The notes under the pieces were generated by a model. That model was not told where the DNA came from and searched no databases. It worked only from the letters and a program-made list of their open reading frames with translations. From Aurelia coerulea (lineage: Eukaryota; Cnidaria; Scyphozoa; Semaeostomeae; Ulmaridae), in contig CM076943.1 of the NCBI GenBank assembly GCA_039566865.1, positions 44,524,663 through 44,588,662 on the forward strand: 64,000 bases of DNA, written 5' to 3'. The position numbers and the translations under genes are program-made. Below are positions 38,729-53,700 of this stretch, one piece after another (within the stretch, counting starts at the first letter, position 1; each line of letters begins with the position of its first letter).

Positions 38729-41700
38729 GTATGTATCTATGCTATGAAGGCTGATGGCAGCTGCATGCAAATACCATTGATAATTTTGGAAGGGGCTTGA
38801 AAGAAAAAGGGAGAAGCAGAAGAAGGAAAAGAAAGGACTAAGGTGGGAAGGGAAGTCTCTTGTCCACACACTAGAAAGTCTTGATTTTTTTGCAATTTGC
38901 TGCCTGTTTGATAGTAAAAAGACTTTCAAATTTGTTACCACTGTGGGTGAAACTGGTGAAACCTGAAACCATTTCTAACACATTTGGCTTGGCTGCGGCC
39001 GCATACCCTGCAGAGTATGGCACTTTTTGACGAGACCTCTGGTTGTGCAAAGAGAAATTTATTTTGTTTTCTATTGTCTAATTTGATTTGCCTATTGAAA
39101 ATCTCCGGTGTGCAATTGCCATATTCTGCACACCTGTGCTGCGGTCACACCACCAGACATTTCTACCTTGTTGTATACCTTCAAAACAAAGGGTTAACTA
39201 CACTATGATATGTGGCTTTTACATTTCTTTGGTCCTGAGAGCTCAAGTTCTATATGGTCCCATGCTATATTTTAGCGTTGTTTTAGAGAATAAACCAAAT
39301 GGCAGCCTTGCCTTGTTGTCACACGATAAATCCTATCACTTTGTGACCAGGTGTCGTTGTTCCGTTATATTGCCATTCTTTCTGGCAACAAAAACAAATT
39401 GCATGTAAGTGAAGCATTCACATTTTACAAATGGGAAAATACAGCAGTGTCACCACAGTTATTGTTATCTTTACCAAAAAGCAAATGCGTTGTGACCCTG
39501 AGGGGAGGATACTTGACTTGAATTTGGACAGGGGTGTGCCAAAAAATGTTGCGCGATCATACACTTACCTCACATAAGTATTGCACCACCTTACCCAAAA
39601 TGGCGCCCAAAAGTGTCTTGCAGCCCAATCAACAAAATTTGCATAACAAAAGCATCAGCATTTAAGGGTTTCTCCACCGGGTATTTTGGCCGGAAAATAA
39701 TTGTTAATTCGTTTGCTGTTCATTCATAAGTAAAATGAAACGTTATTTTGTTGGTTTCTTTGATAAATTAGCAAAAATCTCCGGACAACACTGAGCAAGA
39801 TTTTGGCAGCATAGCTGGAGGAGTAGGCCAAAACAAAATGAGAAACGGATAGATATCTGGGGGCAAAGATAACAATATTTTAGTGTTTTCAAATTAGGAT
39901 TCTACATACTTTATTGCTATGACAAAAGCTTTTCGTGAGGAATGCAAGAAGGATAAACGCAAAGGGAAAACGGAAAGAAACCATCGCAAGGTAAGAATAT
40001 CCTTGATATTATTTTTATCACATTAACATTAATTTTGCTTCCTAGACGACTTTACGCAAGTGGTGGACACTTGATTATGTGGATTTTGGTGTGCTTAACA
40101 AAGTCGCTACTGTTTAATTTAGTTTGAAGGTAATTTTGAAATTTAACAAGTGACTGGAGCATGTTTTTTTAACGTTACTCCTTTTTAGAGAAATTCAAGT
40201 TCAGTTACATTGAATGACGGCCTTGTTATTTATTTGAAATTTCTTCTTTTATTACATTCAAAGTGGAAAACGTTTTTCATTGCGATAAATTTTGTAGAAT
40301 CCTAATTTGAAAACATTAAAATGTTGTTATCTTTGCCCCCAGATATCTATCCGTTTCTCATTTTGTTTTGGCCTACTCCTCCAGCTATGCTGCCAAAATT
40401 TTGTTCAGTGCTGTCCGGAGGTGTTTGCTAATTTATCAAAGAAACCAACAAAATAACGTTTCATCTTACTTATGAATGAAAAGCAAACGAATTAACAATT
40501 ATTTTCCTGCCGAAACACCCGGTAGAGAAACCCTTAAATGCTGATGCTTTTGTTATGCAAATTTTATTAATTGGGGTGAAAGACACTTTTGGGCGCCATT
40601 TCGGGTAAGGTGGTGCAATACTTATGTGAGGTAAGTGTACAATGCAGGGTCCACTCATTAAATGAACGGCAATTATCACAGTGGGGCCTGGATTCTATGA
40701 TCAGGCAAAAAAGGTTTTTACCCATGGCTCCATAATTTTTCCCTCCACATGATAGCTGACACTAGAAATAATTGGTGAAGAGCATACTCCAAAACCAACA
40801 TTGGACTGAGCAACAACCCAATCTAACAGCGTATTCCTTTTGACATATTTTGAAAACCGGCTCTTAGTAAATTGTCCTTTTTTGATACCCGGCACAAGCA
40901 AGAATTAGTTCAAAATGATACCCTGAAAAATAGCACATCCCCCTCAGACAGATGAAACAAGTGCCCTCCCTAGTTGTGATGAAACAAGTGCCCTCCCTCC
41001 CTATTTCCAAGTATTGTAGCTGCATCTTCCAGATACGTTCACCGTTTCAACTATATCCAGTCGCTGCATTCTGAAGCTTACAAATATCAATTTTTTGTCA
41101 GGACAGTTCGACTATGGAACGTTATTCCAGATGAGGTCATCACAAAACCTTCGGTAGATTCCTTCAAGAACGGCATTACACAGTGGATAGCTCCACAAGC
41201 ATGGATCAAAAACCCTGCCACAAACACTTGGGCACTTTGCGCCTCCTCGTATTAATTAATTAAAAACTTATTTGACATGTTTATTTTTATCCCAAAATAC
41301 GTGTGGTGGGGGGCGTTCATTTTCTTGTCTCTTGTTGTGGTTGTCGCCGTCTTGCGCTTCGTGTTCTGGATAGTCGGGGCACGGTTGCAGGGTGGCGGGG
41401 GCTGTGGTGAGGGGTGGGGGTGGGCGTCTTCTGCTACACGTAGTGAAAAACAAAAAGTTTGTTTTGGCTTTCTTTTGGTCTGAGGTCACTTGGTCGGTAT
41501 AAAGCCTAGGTTCATGTATTGCTTTCCTTGATATCTGAAACTGCAAACCACGCAAGCCTACTGTTGATATTAATGTGTCATATCTGTCATATCACTCAAA
41601 CTGTAGCATGTATGCATTGCCATGCAGCCAAAGTAAAATATATTGACCAAGTGCCCTTGCACCAAAACTACTAATCCGTTAACATATCGTATGTAGTTCT

Positions 41701-44700
41701 ATGTAGTTACGTAAAGTAGGTGTGATGTAGTGTGAGTATTGTGTATCTCCGTCATGGGCTGAGCCTTTTTGGAGATTGACATTGTAGATTGTAGATTGTA
41801 GAGTGACCAGTACTTTCATTTCTGAAGACACACCAGATAACATACAGTACTTCTTGTTTATTTGGCAAAGTTTTGATAATGATTTGTGCATGTTTGGCAT
41901 TGGAGTATATAAATTTAATGCAGCTAAAGCTAACATATAAAAATTTTCAAGGGACAGTTCAATATGGTGTGAGTTTACTTTGCGAATAACATGCATTTTG
42001 TCAAACCATTTATTGATGTAAATTGGGCAGTACAAGGAAGGGATTACTAAATTCAGAGCCTGGTGGTGTGTTGAATGGATGTACCTTGACAAGAACAAGC
42101 CCCTTGATAAAGGAACAAAAACTGTATACTTTAAGGGAAGAAACTTTCGTGGGAAGAAACTTTTGCACTTTTCACGTTTTTGGCCGAAAGTCACAAAATG
42201 TTTATTCCGTGAAATTTCCTGACATGTCAGTTCGCAAAGGTTTATTCCCCCAAAATTTCCTAAGATCCTCCGAAGCAAATATCCATATGAAATCGATATT
42301 CCACTCCTTCAACACCAAACCTTTCGAACTATGCTACTGCAAGCATATTTATGGAAGATTAGGAAGAGTCATTGAAGAGTTGAGGAACATTTGAAACATT
42401 TGATAAGAATACTAATTCGCGAAAGTTTATTCCCGTGAAATTCCCCATTTTGGTAGATTTGCGAAAGTTAGTCTGCGGTGTGACCTCTATGGGGGAGGAG
42501 AAATTGAAGGAAAGGAAATATCGCGAAAGTTAATTCCAAAAATTTCGTTTTTTTCCAACTTGTGAAATTTCTATGTAAAGAAATTTCATATTTTTTAGCA
42601 ATGCTTCACTGATGTTCCTGTTGGAAATTTGATGAATTCATGTGGGAATCACATTGTAGCCAGTTGCAAGTTTGTTGCATTCAACAGTGAACTTGGAGGT
42701 ATACTAGTTGAATATTTTGAACTTTATAAACTTTCTGGGTTTCAGATAACAATTTTATTTTGGAACTTCAAGATTGACAATCTTCATTTCTTCAGGCAGA
42801 GTCAATGCAGCATTTGTAAAATGGAAGAGCTGGATTGCGAGTAAAAGGAGTAACGTGAGAGCTGCTGGGGGCTTACCCTGGAAAAAAGTTAAGACCACAG
42901 CCTTTGGAACGTCAGAAAACGCCCTTTCATGAAAATTAAGGCCTTTAAATCTACAATTTGGTGCTGAGAAGTAATTGGATGCTTATTCAGATAGGCTGCG
43001 TTTGTATACTTGGAGCCGATGGTAAAATTTACAAGCGAGTATTGTTATGGTATTACTTTCAGACAACATAGAAATGGTTACAGGCAATTATGCCAGTATA
43101 CCCCAATATCTGGAGAATAGATTTCTTCAAAACAATTGGGGGAAATTTCAAGCAGTTTTTTGTCCTTGTTGCATTTTATGAAGTAGGTAAAATTTAGCAA
43201 TTTCTTCACGGGTTTCTTTTGCCTTTTTCGCTTATTCGCCGTCTGATTGTTCCTTGAAAATGAGACTTGGGCAAAATTCGGGAAAAACATTTTGTTCCTA
43301 TCTTGTTGAAAATAGCAGTGTTCAAATTTTAGCAGTATCTGTCAGCTTCAGTCCTTGTTATTCTTCTCTGCAGGTGGACATGGAATTGGAGTCCTTGGTC
43401 TTGAGGACTATGGCAGACAGCAGAGAACAATGCCCATTATTCATGGACATTCAGGTAGCTACTGTACAGTCTCCATACCATGTTGTTTAAAGGATAAGTC
43501 TAGGGTTGGTATGCTTGATGATAAAATGCAGGATAATGCAGCTATGAATTATGTATGAATACTTTTTTACACTATTTTTCGCCTTCTCCTTGTGAAATTA
43601 CGTATTCAAATAAGCAATTTGAGCGAAGTGACGTCATATTGCACAAACGAAAACGATGCTGTATGATTGTTTTTTCGCCTCTTTGTCATAGCAAGCCTCT
43701 TTATTGTGTTCTCATGCCATTTTCAATGCACGAGTACATGATAAAGAGGCTTGCAACGATAAAGAGGATCATACATAATAATAATAATAATATATCAATA
43801 TTTATACAGGTTTACTTGGTCAACTCAGAACAGCTGCTATAAATCAAGGACCTGTGTCTAACGAAAAGTAGTAAAAACTATTATTTACAATATAAGGTTT
43901 CTTCAAAGTTAAAAATTAAAATCAAAGTCATTGCACCCGTTCCTGAATCTCACAACTGAGTTTTCATTTTTTAGTTCAGGTGGCAATCTGTTGTATATCT
44001 GTACACCTTGATAACTAAATGTTTTTCGGGCGGTTTCTGTCCTTATGCGAGGCACCACGAGATTTGAGTTATTACCCCGAGTGTCCTTTTGGTGATCCAA
44101 TCTTTTAAAACGATTCTCTAATGTCTTTGGTGCAAGGCCGTTCAGGCACTTAAATACTTCAATAGCACAACATTTATTTCTTGCTTGATTTATCGATGGA
44201 AAGTTAATTGTGCCATTTTGTCCATTTATGATCCTCATTGCACGATCTTGAAGTTTTTCAAGCTTTTGATTTGTGTGAGTCTGGAATCATTCATGGCCGT
44301 ATTATCTCGTATTTTATCATCAATCATACCAACCCCGGACTTGTCCTTTAATTGAAATGCATCAAAGTGGCTAAGATCAAGGCTAGGAGTCGTGTTTACA
44401 ACTGAATCTTTCTTTAAAAATTTTGATACATCGCATCGGGTGACAGCTTTCAAAACAGACTTCTAGACAAGTAAACAGACTTCTTTCGAAACGACGATTT
44501 TGCAGTTTTTCATAGGCCATATCACAGAGATTTTCCACTTTTTTTCTCAAAATAAAGGTGTTATTTTGAAGATGGACTCTTGAAGTTCGTAGAGAAACAA
44601 AAGAAACACTCATGTGTTGTACGATTGCAGAGATATTGGTGGATTTTTAGAAGTAATTTTATTGTGGAGGGCTCAAATCTTTAAAAAGTCGGTGTAGGAT

Positions 44701-47700
44701 TCGATTACAGTTTTCTTTGAATTAATTGGCTTGGAAGGAACTTAGCGTTTTTGCTGTAAATCTGCCTTGGAAATTTAATGATATGTTGATTAGTTTCAAA
44801 AGGGCGACATTTATTAAATTTGAGGCTATGCCGTCCTAGCAATCCTAAACCAGAAATGCTACTGATTTCTGCTTTTCACTATATTGTGGGCCTTTGTAAA
44901 CTATGGTTTACTTGAAAGTTATATGATTTCCCCCCTTTGGTTTAGGATTTACGATGATTCAAATGTTTTCAAAATTTTCCATCAATTTTTTAAAAAGTCA
45001 TTAAATTGCTGCCATTTTGAAAAAAATGAAGATATCAAAAATTTCCATGGTAGATTTACAGCAAAAAAAATAAAATAAGTTCCTTTCAAGCCATCCAGTT
45101 CAAAGAAAAATGGAATAAAATTTTACACCTACCTTTTTAAAGATTTGAGCCCTACGCTGGATCCACCCCCATCCACCAAAATCTGTGCAGAAGACAATGG
45201 GCACGTGTGGACAACAATATAGATTATAGAGGTTTGCTTACGGTTACGTAACCCAGCCCCTTTAAATTGGACTATTTCTTGATGTCATCAGAAGGGTAAG
45301 TGGATATTACATTTTTTCCTAGATTTTGTGTCTGATATGTGTTTCTCCCCATTCAATGACTGTGTCTTGGCTACTGGTTCTTTTGATGGTTCTGTGAGTA
45401 TTGCTATTTTCTTTTATCCAACCGAAATGCTGTTGTTACAGTAGACTCATTACATTAGTTTCAGCATCGCTCATTGAATTGGATGCTTATCGTTCATACT
45501 GGGAGAAAATAAATGAGAGAAAATGAAAATCAGATTAAAAACGTTGAACGAATACATGGAATCACGTCGCAAGTCTATTGTTACAGTACAAGCTTTTCAG
45601 AAACTTTCTACAGGGTTTTCCAAAAATTTGTTTGGCGTTTGATTAGAGACTTTTGCTTTTTTCTTTATTCATTTAAAAAACGAACAACTATTTGCAAAAA
45701 CAACAAGGCTAATTAACTATGTGCCATCCGTAGTGGGAAAGGACTTATAGTCAGCAAGTTCCCACTACCGGGTGCGCCAAAATAAACTATGCACGTTTGG
45801 CAGGCCACGATAAATCGTACACAAGACCGATTTTGAAGATTTATGACTTGATCTTTAGCAGAAGGCCTGAATTAGATTCTAGGATTTTTTGCAAATTTTT
45901 CTGTTTTCAGTTTTTAGAGCTACAAGCGAGTTTCTTAATATTTGTTTTCGAAAACACTGAAAACGATCAAAAACCGTCGATCAAGCTTTCTAAAGAATCA
46001 ACATGAATGGACAAAGAGAACATTTTTTCGTGGTGATTTGGGATTTAGAAATCGACTAATTGTAAATTGCTGTACGAGAGTTCGCACTATCTTGTGAGCA
46101 ATGTAATAATATTTTCAAGAATATAAAGAAATGTCTTTTCATTTGTAATGTCATTGAATTTATGCTTTGGTGCAGGCTGTGTTCCTGTATCAAGGGGGGG
46201 AGTTTTGTTACATTTTTGATTTTGTGACTGCTTTTGGGGCGGCACTTTATTGTAACTACTACAGATTTTCGCAACAAGCCAATCTTTGAAGTAACACTCG
46301 TGCAGAAGTTTACAATGATCAATTTCCAAATCCCCATATCACACTGAAAACGTTTTCTCTTTGTCCATTCATGATGAGTCTTTAGAAAATTTGATCAACG
46401 TTTTTTGATCATTTTCAGTGTTTTCGAAAACGAAAATTTTAAGAAACTCGCCTGTAGCTCTAAAAATTGAAAATGGAAAAATTTGCAAAAAATCTTAGAA
46501 TCTAATTCAGGCTTTCTGCTAAAGAGTAAGTCATATATCTTCAAAATCGGTCTAGTGTACGATTTATCGTGGCCTGCCAAACGTGCATAGTTTATTTTGG
46601 CGCACCCGGTATGTATGGCACTTACAATTAAATTTAAGTTGTTCCTGGAAAAGGTGCTGAAAGTCCGCAAAATGAATGAATTATCATAGTTTCGAAACTG
46701 GTTTTTCGTAGTGTGATCGTAACTTGAGCTGACCAAGCAACATCCAATGCGAATACCTTGTTCGTGTTCATAGCATTTGCCTTGAGGAAGCTATGAGTGA
46801 TTTAGCTCGTGAAGTTTTTGTGTGGGTCTCCCGGTTGGAATCAACTGCCAACGTTGATGCCTGGCTGCTGTAAGAAAATCATCGGCGATGAATTACGATT
46901 TAAAGAAAACCAGGCTTAAACAAGATAAACTCGCGAATATATTTCAAGATCTTGGATCTTGGCTGTTCAATAGACCTTTTAGCTATTCTACAAATGGGCC
47001 TGGATCGAGCGTTATTTCAATATATTTTTATACGCGACGTTCGATCGAGCGGCGTTAGAGCTTCTTTCACTATTGTGCACATTCGAAAATTCTACAAAAT
47101 GTAGCAAAATGTTGTTCGATTCTGATTCTTTTCAGAATAGCTAAAAGGTCTATTAAGCTTTTACAACTTTGACTGTCAATTTGCTCCTATTCCTTAGTTG
47201 AAATGTCTTTCAATAGTCTAACTTATCATCGTTTCATGTTGTAATTTTGCTGTTATCAGTAAAGTTTTGCCTTTAAAAGTCTACTTTATAAGAAACTCAC
47301 ACCGTGAATTTGTGCAAGAAAAAAAGGAAAGCGATACAGTCATTCAGGAAGAACGATAGGCTGGGGTCAAAAGGTAGGTTTCTTAAAGTTGCGCTTTACT
47401 GTATCTCTTGGTTTTATGTAAATTTCATTAATTCCCTTTTTTAAACTTCAGGTGAAAGTATGGAAGCTGCCAGATAATGGCCTAGAAGAATTAATGAATA
47501 ACCCGGCAATTCACCTTCCATCTTCAAGTGTATGTACAGTTATATCCTTGTAACAACCAAAACATCAATCAAGTTTTTTCCCAGAGTACCATTAGACTTG
47601 TCATCCCTTCTTTCCCTGCGTTCTTTGATTTGCTGATATCACTTGCTCAATGGGGACTCATACCATTACTTTTATAAAGTAGGCCCCCTATTTCAAAATG

Positions 47701-50700
47701 GCCTAAACTAGCGGGAGTTCTCGTACACTCAACAAAATCGGTTCAAAATTTGGTTTAAAGAGCTTAAATATTGAAAAGCAAACTTTTAGTAAAAAGAATA
47801 ATGTTTTCCTGACCTACTAATCGCAAATACATTCCTTTCAAGCAGTAATCTTCCTCTGTTGAAACAAAATAGATCCATAGCATCTACGAGAACTCTTGGC
47901 CGTATCAACCGATTTTTGTATGCAACAACAACAACTGTCTAAATAGCGCCTTCTTATTGGTTGAAAACTAAGTTCTAGCAATTCGATTGTTCAATACGGA
48001 ACCACTCCATATGGGCCTAAAGGGGGCCCACTTTATAAGAGGTATGGGTCACTATTACCAAGCGATATCAGCAAATCAAAGAACGCAGGGAAATAAGGGA
48101 GGGAAAGTCAGATATTTAGCAACCGAATTCGGATATAACCTTTGAATGAACTTTTCTTCAATATCAACAATTGTATAAAAACGAATGGCACAATTGTGCC
48201 CTCTTTTGTTCCAGTTGTTTCTCGTGTTTATAGATATAAGTTGCCCTTTCTCGTGTTCGTTATTTTGGACTTTATTTTATATTTAACAGCGTCTAATCTC
48301 GATCGCCAATAAAACTTCACATTGCAGCAATCTCGCCCGAATTATCTAGGGAGAATGCAAAGGACTTAACTTGAGAATTCAATTTTATGCATCTCGAAAC
48401 CTTTGATATTGTGCCCTGCCGAACCTGCTACGAAGAGTGAGAAGAGTCGCCAACTCTCTGCAATTCCAGGCAATAATGTATCACAACGTGTGGTCACATC
48501 GATTGGAAGGACCACCGGGCACTGCTTCGATAGGCCTAGCTTCACAATGTCCTAATGTCTCGTTCAATTCCTGCCCTGGCCATTCCCCTCGAGCTGATTC
48601 CCCCGGGCAGCCCGGGGGTCAACAAAAAATTTCCTGCACAAATGCCCGAGGACTGGACAAATCTTATGTGGCACATGCCCGTGGGCCGGGCACTGAGGAA
48701 ATGCCATCTTCCCCGTTTCTGTATGAGAAAAAGCTCTGGTTTTTGTCAAATGTCATTCAAATGCCCGGGGACTGGGGAAAAATTTGCGGTCAAATGCCCG
48801 GGGGCTGGGAATTTTTTTGAGCAAATTCCCAGGGTATCCCGGGGGGGGGGTGGTCAGGGTAGAAATTAAACTGAACGAGACATAAAACTGCCTCGGATGC
48901 TAGGTAGAAACATAGAAAAAAACGACATTTGAATATCTAAAGTAGTTTCAAATGTTTTGTCTTTTTGCAGCGAAGAATCGACAGTGTATTATTTCATCCA
49001 TCTGCAGAGAACGTAAGACTCTTTTCTTCAAACCTTGCCAAACCTTGTACTTTTGATGTTACAAATGTAGACGGTATCGGCCTTTATTAAGGCTAATTTC
49101 CAATCTGTGAAATTTTCCGAGCGGGCGGAATTTTAGACAATAAAAGGTCGCTCAGCCGTAACTTTCTATTCAATGCCAGAGCGACATTTTCTCTCGAATA
49201 CAATAGAAATTCCGCCCGCTCGGAAAATTCCACTGACTGGAAATCAGCCTTTACATGACTAAAGTTTCAAAAGCGAATAAAAAAGGAAGCCCGCCACTCG
49301 CATTAATTAATCGCCCATTTCCCGCAGTTTTCCCGTAGCCTTGTATTCTGTATATTGAGACCTCAAATGTTATATTTTCCAATGCAACTCAAACGGGTTA
49401 GTATGCGCAGCTTCTATTTACAAAAGATGAATGTAGGCATTATTGTTGCGACAGAGACAGGTTTCTGTTTGTGTATCCAATGCCAAAATTGTAATCAAAT
49501 GTGAATGAATCGTTGAAACCAAATTATTAGAGAAATGATGATTTAATTAATGTGACGATCGACATAGAGCGCATAGCCGTAGGAACAGGGGTCACTGGGG
49601 GCACGTATCCCCAGATTTTGCAATAAACACATAAGTGCCCTTTTTATTTTCAGGAAGTGCCCCTTTAGATTAATGAAAAAAGTGCCCTTGGAGTGCCATG
49701 CCCCCAAGTTTTAGACACTTCCTGCGTCCCTGATATAGCGAAATACGAATCTAGTGCTAATAAAATGGTTCCTTCTCTTTCTGATTTTATCTACAGGGTG
49801 TCATAAGAACTGTTGCCCGTTTATGTGGTTGCTGTAGAGGAACTGTTGCTATGATTATATCGCTTTTACACAGTTGCATAGGTTAGGCTTCAACTTAGAG
49901 TTTGAGACCTTGTTTTTTGGGTTAACCTGACGATTGCAGTGGCGTATTTAGGGGGGCATGTGGGGGCGATGGCCCCCCCATTAATGATGAAAACTCAGCT
50001 TGGTGCCCCTTTTTGTCGCGAAAAGCGCCCCTCATCCTGACTCTGACCCAAAATTTTTAAACTGTATCGATTTAAATATGGAGGAAACATAGAAACCAAG
50101 GCGTTTTTTAATAGTAAATCAAAGAATTTTCTTTCAAAAGCGTGTAAAAAATTTTCGCGCGCATTGGGTGCGCTCATTTTCCACTATATTTTTGGCGCCC
50201 CCTTTGCTAGTTGCCCCCCCCCCTTCATCTTCGTGCTGGATCCGCCCCTGGACAAGTGGTTGCTGATTTATGGCAGAGCAAAGGCAAAATATGCGGTTGC
50301 TTCAAAAATAGCACTTCTGTTCTTCTCAAGCAATGTCAAAATTCAGTAAATTGCAAAGAAAGAATTCTAGTGCCATATTTGGATTTTTCCTGCATTTTAA
50401 AAGGGCGCATAGCCGTATATCTGCAGCTTCGCGCATATCTTTACGGCAACACTGTCAGCCCTTTTAAAAAGGTAGAGAAGATTCGAATCTGACGTTAGGA
50501 CTCTTTCTTTCAAACATAATTTGATTTTGACATTGTTAGAGAACAATAGAAGTGAACAATAGAACAATAGAAGTTTCTGGAATAACCACTTATTTTGCCT
50601 TTCTTCTGCCATAGATCAGCAATGACCAGTCAGATTCACTCAAACAAAGTCTCAAACATTTAATCGAAGCCTGAACTATGCAACTGGGTAAAATCAAGAG

Positions 50701-53700
50701 AATCCGACATGCAACCCTTGCACAGCAGCCACGCAAATGGGGCACAATTTTTTGGGACACCCTTATGCGCATACTAACCGGTTTTTGTGTTGTGCAGGAA
50801 ATTATAAAGCCCGAGGTCTTAAAAGTACAGACTGAGCTTGCGAGGTCTGTGCAATAAGACCGAGGGCTTTATATTTTCCCGTACAACTACAAAAACCGGT
50901 TGGTATGAGTTTTATTACCTGATAGCTTGTAATTTTGTCTCATATCGTTTAGTCAAAGGTATTTTGCAATTGTTATGTCGTTTGAGTTCATTGTAAATCT
51001 CACAGGTCTAAATTAGTTGCTGTGGTGACAATACGCGTCCTTGTATCGTATTATACAAGGCTACAGGAAACCCGTGGGAAATGTGCGATTAGCCAATGGG
51101 ATTGGCGGAATTCTTGTATTGCCTCTGTTTTGAAACGTCAGTCAGGTAATAAGCACTCATACTGACTTTAATGCCAAGTAATGCTGTTTTTCTTGTAATA
51201 CCGGGTGTCCCAAAAAAATGTATACGGATTTGGTTGACTTTAGCTTCAATCAATGTCTAATCACACCAAAAATGTTGCTCGATAGTTAACTTGAACATAG
51301 GTACCTCGTTTGTTGGTATTGTTCCTTTGACAGCAGACATGTTAATCTTAAAAGCTCAAATTTGCCTCTTCCTGCAAACCAGAGCTTTAGCCTTTTGGCC
51401 TAAGCAATTTCTTAAGGCACAGCGTATAAATCAATGGTAGCAATAACGATAGCCTTGATAAAATTTGAAAAATAATAGATCTTGTGTAATTCTGTTTTCC
51501 AGAAGTCACCCCCTAGTCATCCGTTGGGTAGTTTTCTAATTTTTCATTAATTTCAGCTCTAAATTTCAATGTGCTTTAGGAACTTGCTTAGGCCAAAAGG
51601 CCAAAGTTCTGGTTTGCAAGTGGACGCAAATCTGAGCTTTCAAGATTGATATTTCTGCTCTCAAAGGAACAATATCAACACACGAGGTATCTGTGCTCAA
51701 GTTGACTATCGAGTAACATTTTGAGAGTGATTAGCCATTGATTAAAGCTAAATTCACATAGCTGGAATCAACCAAATCTGTATACAGTTTTTTGGGACAC
51801 CCCGTAGTTCTACAAGTGACAGAGAGAATTTCTTATACCAACAATGTTCTTTTCCATATTTCCAAACTTCTAGGTGCTTGCTGTAACTTCTAGTAATGAA
51901 GTGCAAATTTATGACTTGGTCCGAAGTCAGCTCAAATATGGTAAGTCTGTCTCATTTCAGAGTTTAAAAGCATTAGCCTTACTTGCACTTGCTTGCTATG
52001 CCACATCATAGGAGCATAGGACTCGAATCTTTCGAATCTTTAAAAGATGGGTGTAAAATTCTATGTCATTTTTCTTCGAATTGAATGGCTTGAAAGGAAC
52101 TTATGGTACTTTGGTGTAAATCTGCCATGGACATTTTTTGCTATGTTGATTTTTTTGTAAATGGCGGCAATTTAATCATTTTTGGAAAAATTCATGGAAA
52201 TTTTGAAAAAATTTAAATCATCCTAAATCCTAAACCAATAGAGGAAAAATGATATAACCTTCAAGAAAACCATAGTATATACGAAGGTCTACAAAGTGGT
52301 GGCAAGCACAAATTTGTAGCTTTCAGAAATTTGATGACGTCATAGCCTTAAATTCAATAAATGCCACCATTTTGAAACTAATCAAGATATCAATGAATTT
52401 CCACGGCGGATTTACAGCAAAAAACTCTAACTTCCTTCCAAGCTATTTATCAAAAATAAAACTGTAATAGAATTTTACACCGACCTTTTTAAAGATTTGA
52501 GCGTTATAAACATCACAGGTCCTTCTCTGACATCCGCTGCCCTTTACCCTTTACCCTTTGCCCTTTGCCCTTTAGCATAGCCTCTAAACCTCCAAAAAGG
52601 TTGGTATAAAATGTGACCTGTTTGTTTGAATCAAATGGCTTGAAAGAATCTTTTGCTTCTTTGATATAATTCCACATTGATTGGGTAGACAGAGCAGAAA
52701 CTGCGTTAAATTCAGCATTGAAAGGTGGCATTAAAAAAGAAACTTTAAGAGAAGTCTTTCCACTGGGTACTTTCCTTTACTACTATTTCGATTGGACATC
52801 TAATATGAATGAGACTTGGGTATCGTTCTAATTTCTGTCATGTGTTGTTGTAGTTGCGTAGTTTAAGTCGTATTTCTTTTTTATCTCTATGTCAATACCC
52901 TCTGTGTAAATTTCAATTTCTTTAAAAAGTTCGCTAATAAAAAATACAGCAGCAATACTAAAGCTAATTTAGGCCAACTAAAAATTGCAATATGCACATA
53001 TATGCAGTTAAAAATAGTAAAATAGTAGATGAAATAAATATACAAAATTTAAATACCATAAATGTTAAAGTCAAAATAAAGCCTAAGTTTGGAATAAAAG
53101 TTTGACGCAATCGGCAGTGGCAGGCCGTCCCAGACCAAGATTTGATTTTGTTTTAAAGACACAGCCTTTTGCTCCCAGGAGTTATCGTCCTAGTAGTATA
53201 ATATCGAGTGTTGCCTAATTTGGGGATCTATTGCAGCAAACACGGGGGGGCAAAGCAGGAAAAGTTTCGAATTTTCGCGCATGCCCGCGCAGTTTCTACT
53301 CTGAGGTTGCGTATTGTTCTGTGTGACAAGATTCCTCATGATTTGATCAAGTGTTTTAGGCCCTTTTTTCAGGCATTTTGCAACCAAGAAAGTTTCGTAA
53401 AGTCAACTTCAGTGCTCATAAAAGAGCGACAATATCACAAAAATAGTTTGTCATTTCGGCTTTTAACTAGAATTTGAATCATTCAAATCTGTCCACAGGA
53501 AGCCCTGGCGGTTGATTGAACGATAATGAGTTTAAAGCTTCAAAATTGACTAGTTAATTGTAATACCTTTGTGTCTTACTTTTTGCAATTCTCTACTGCT
53601 GTGTTGTGTTTCCTTTGTTGACTTCTGTACTGCGTAATTGCTCGAATGCGAGAGTTTGATGTGAAGTAACTAACGCAGTGCTATATAATAGTTGTATTAT

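Noticed and set aside
41679..42278. Open minus-strand frame of 199 codons in CORO7 intron 1
   Set aside because: No recognisable domain or motif and no splice context, and it lies in a stretch with recurring GCGAAAGTTTATTCCC-like words on the other strand. More likely chance or decayed repeat.
48437..48869. Overlapping 127- and 104-codon frames
   Set aside because: They run across a SINE/MITE junction and are made of repeated CCCGGG words.
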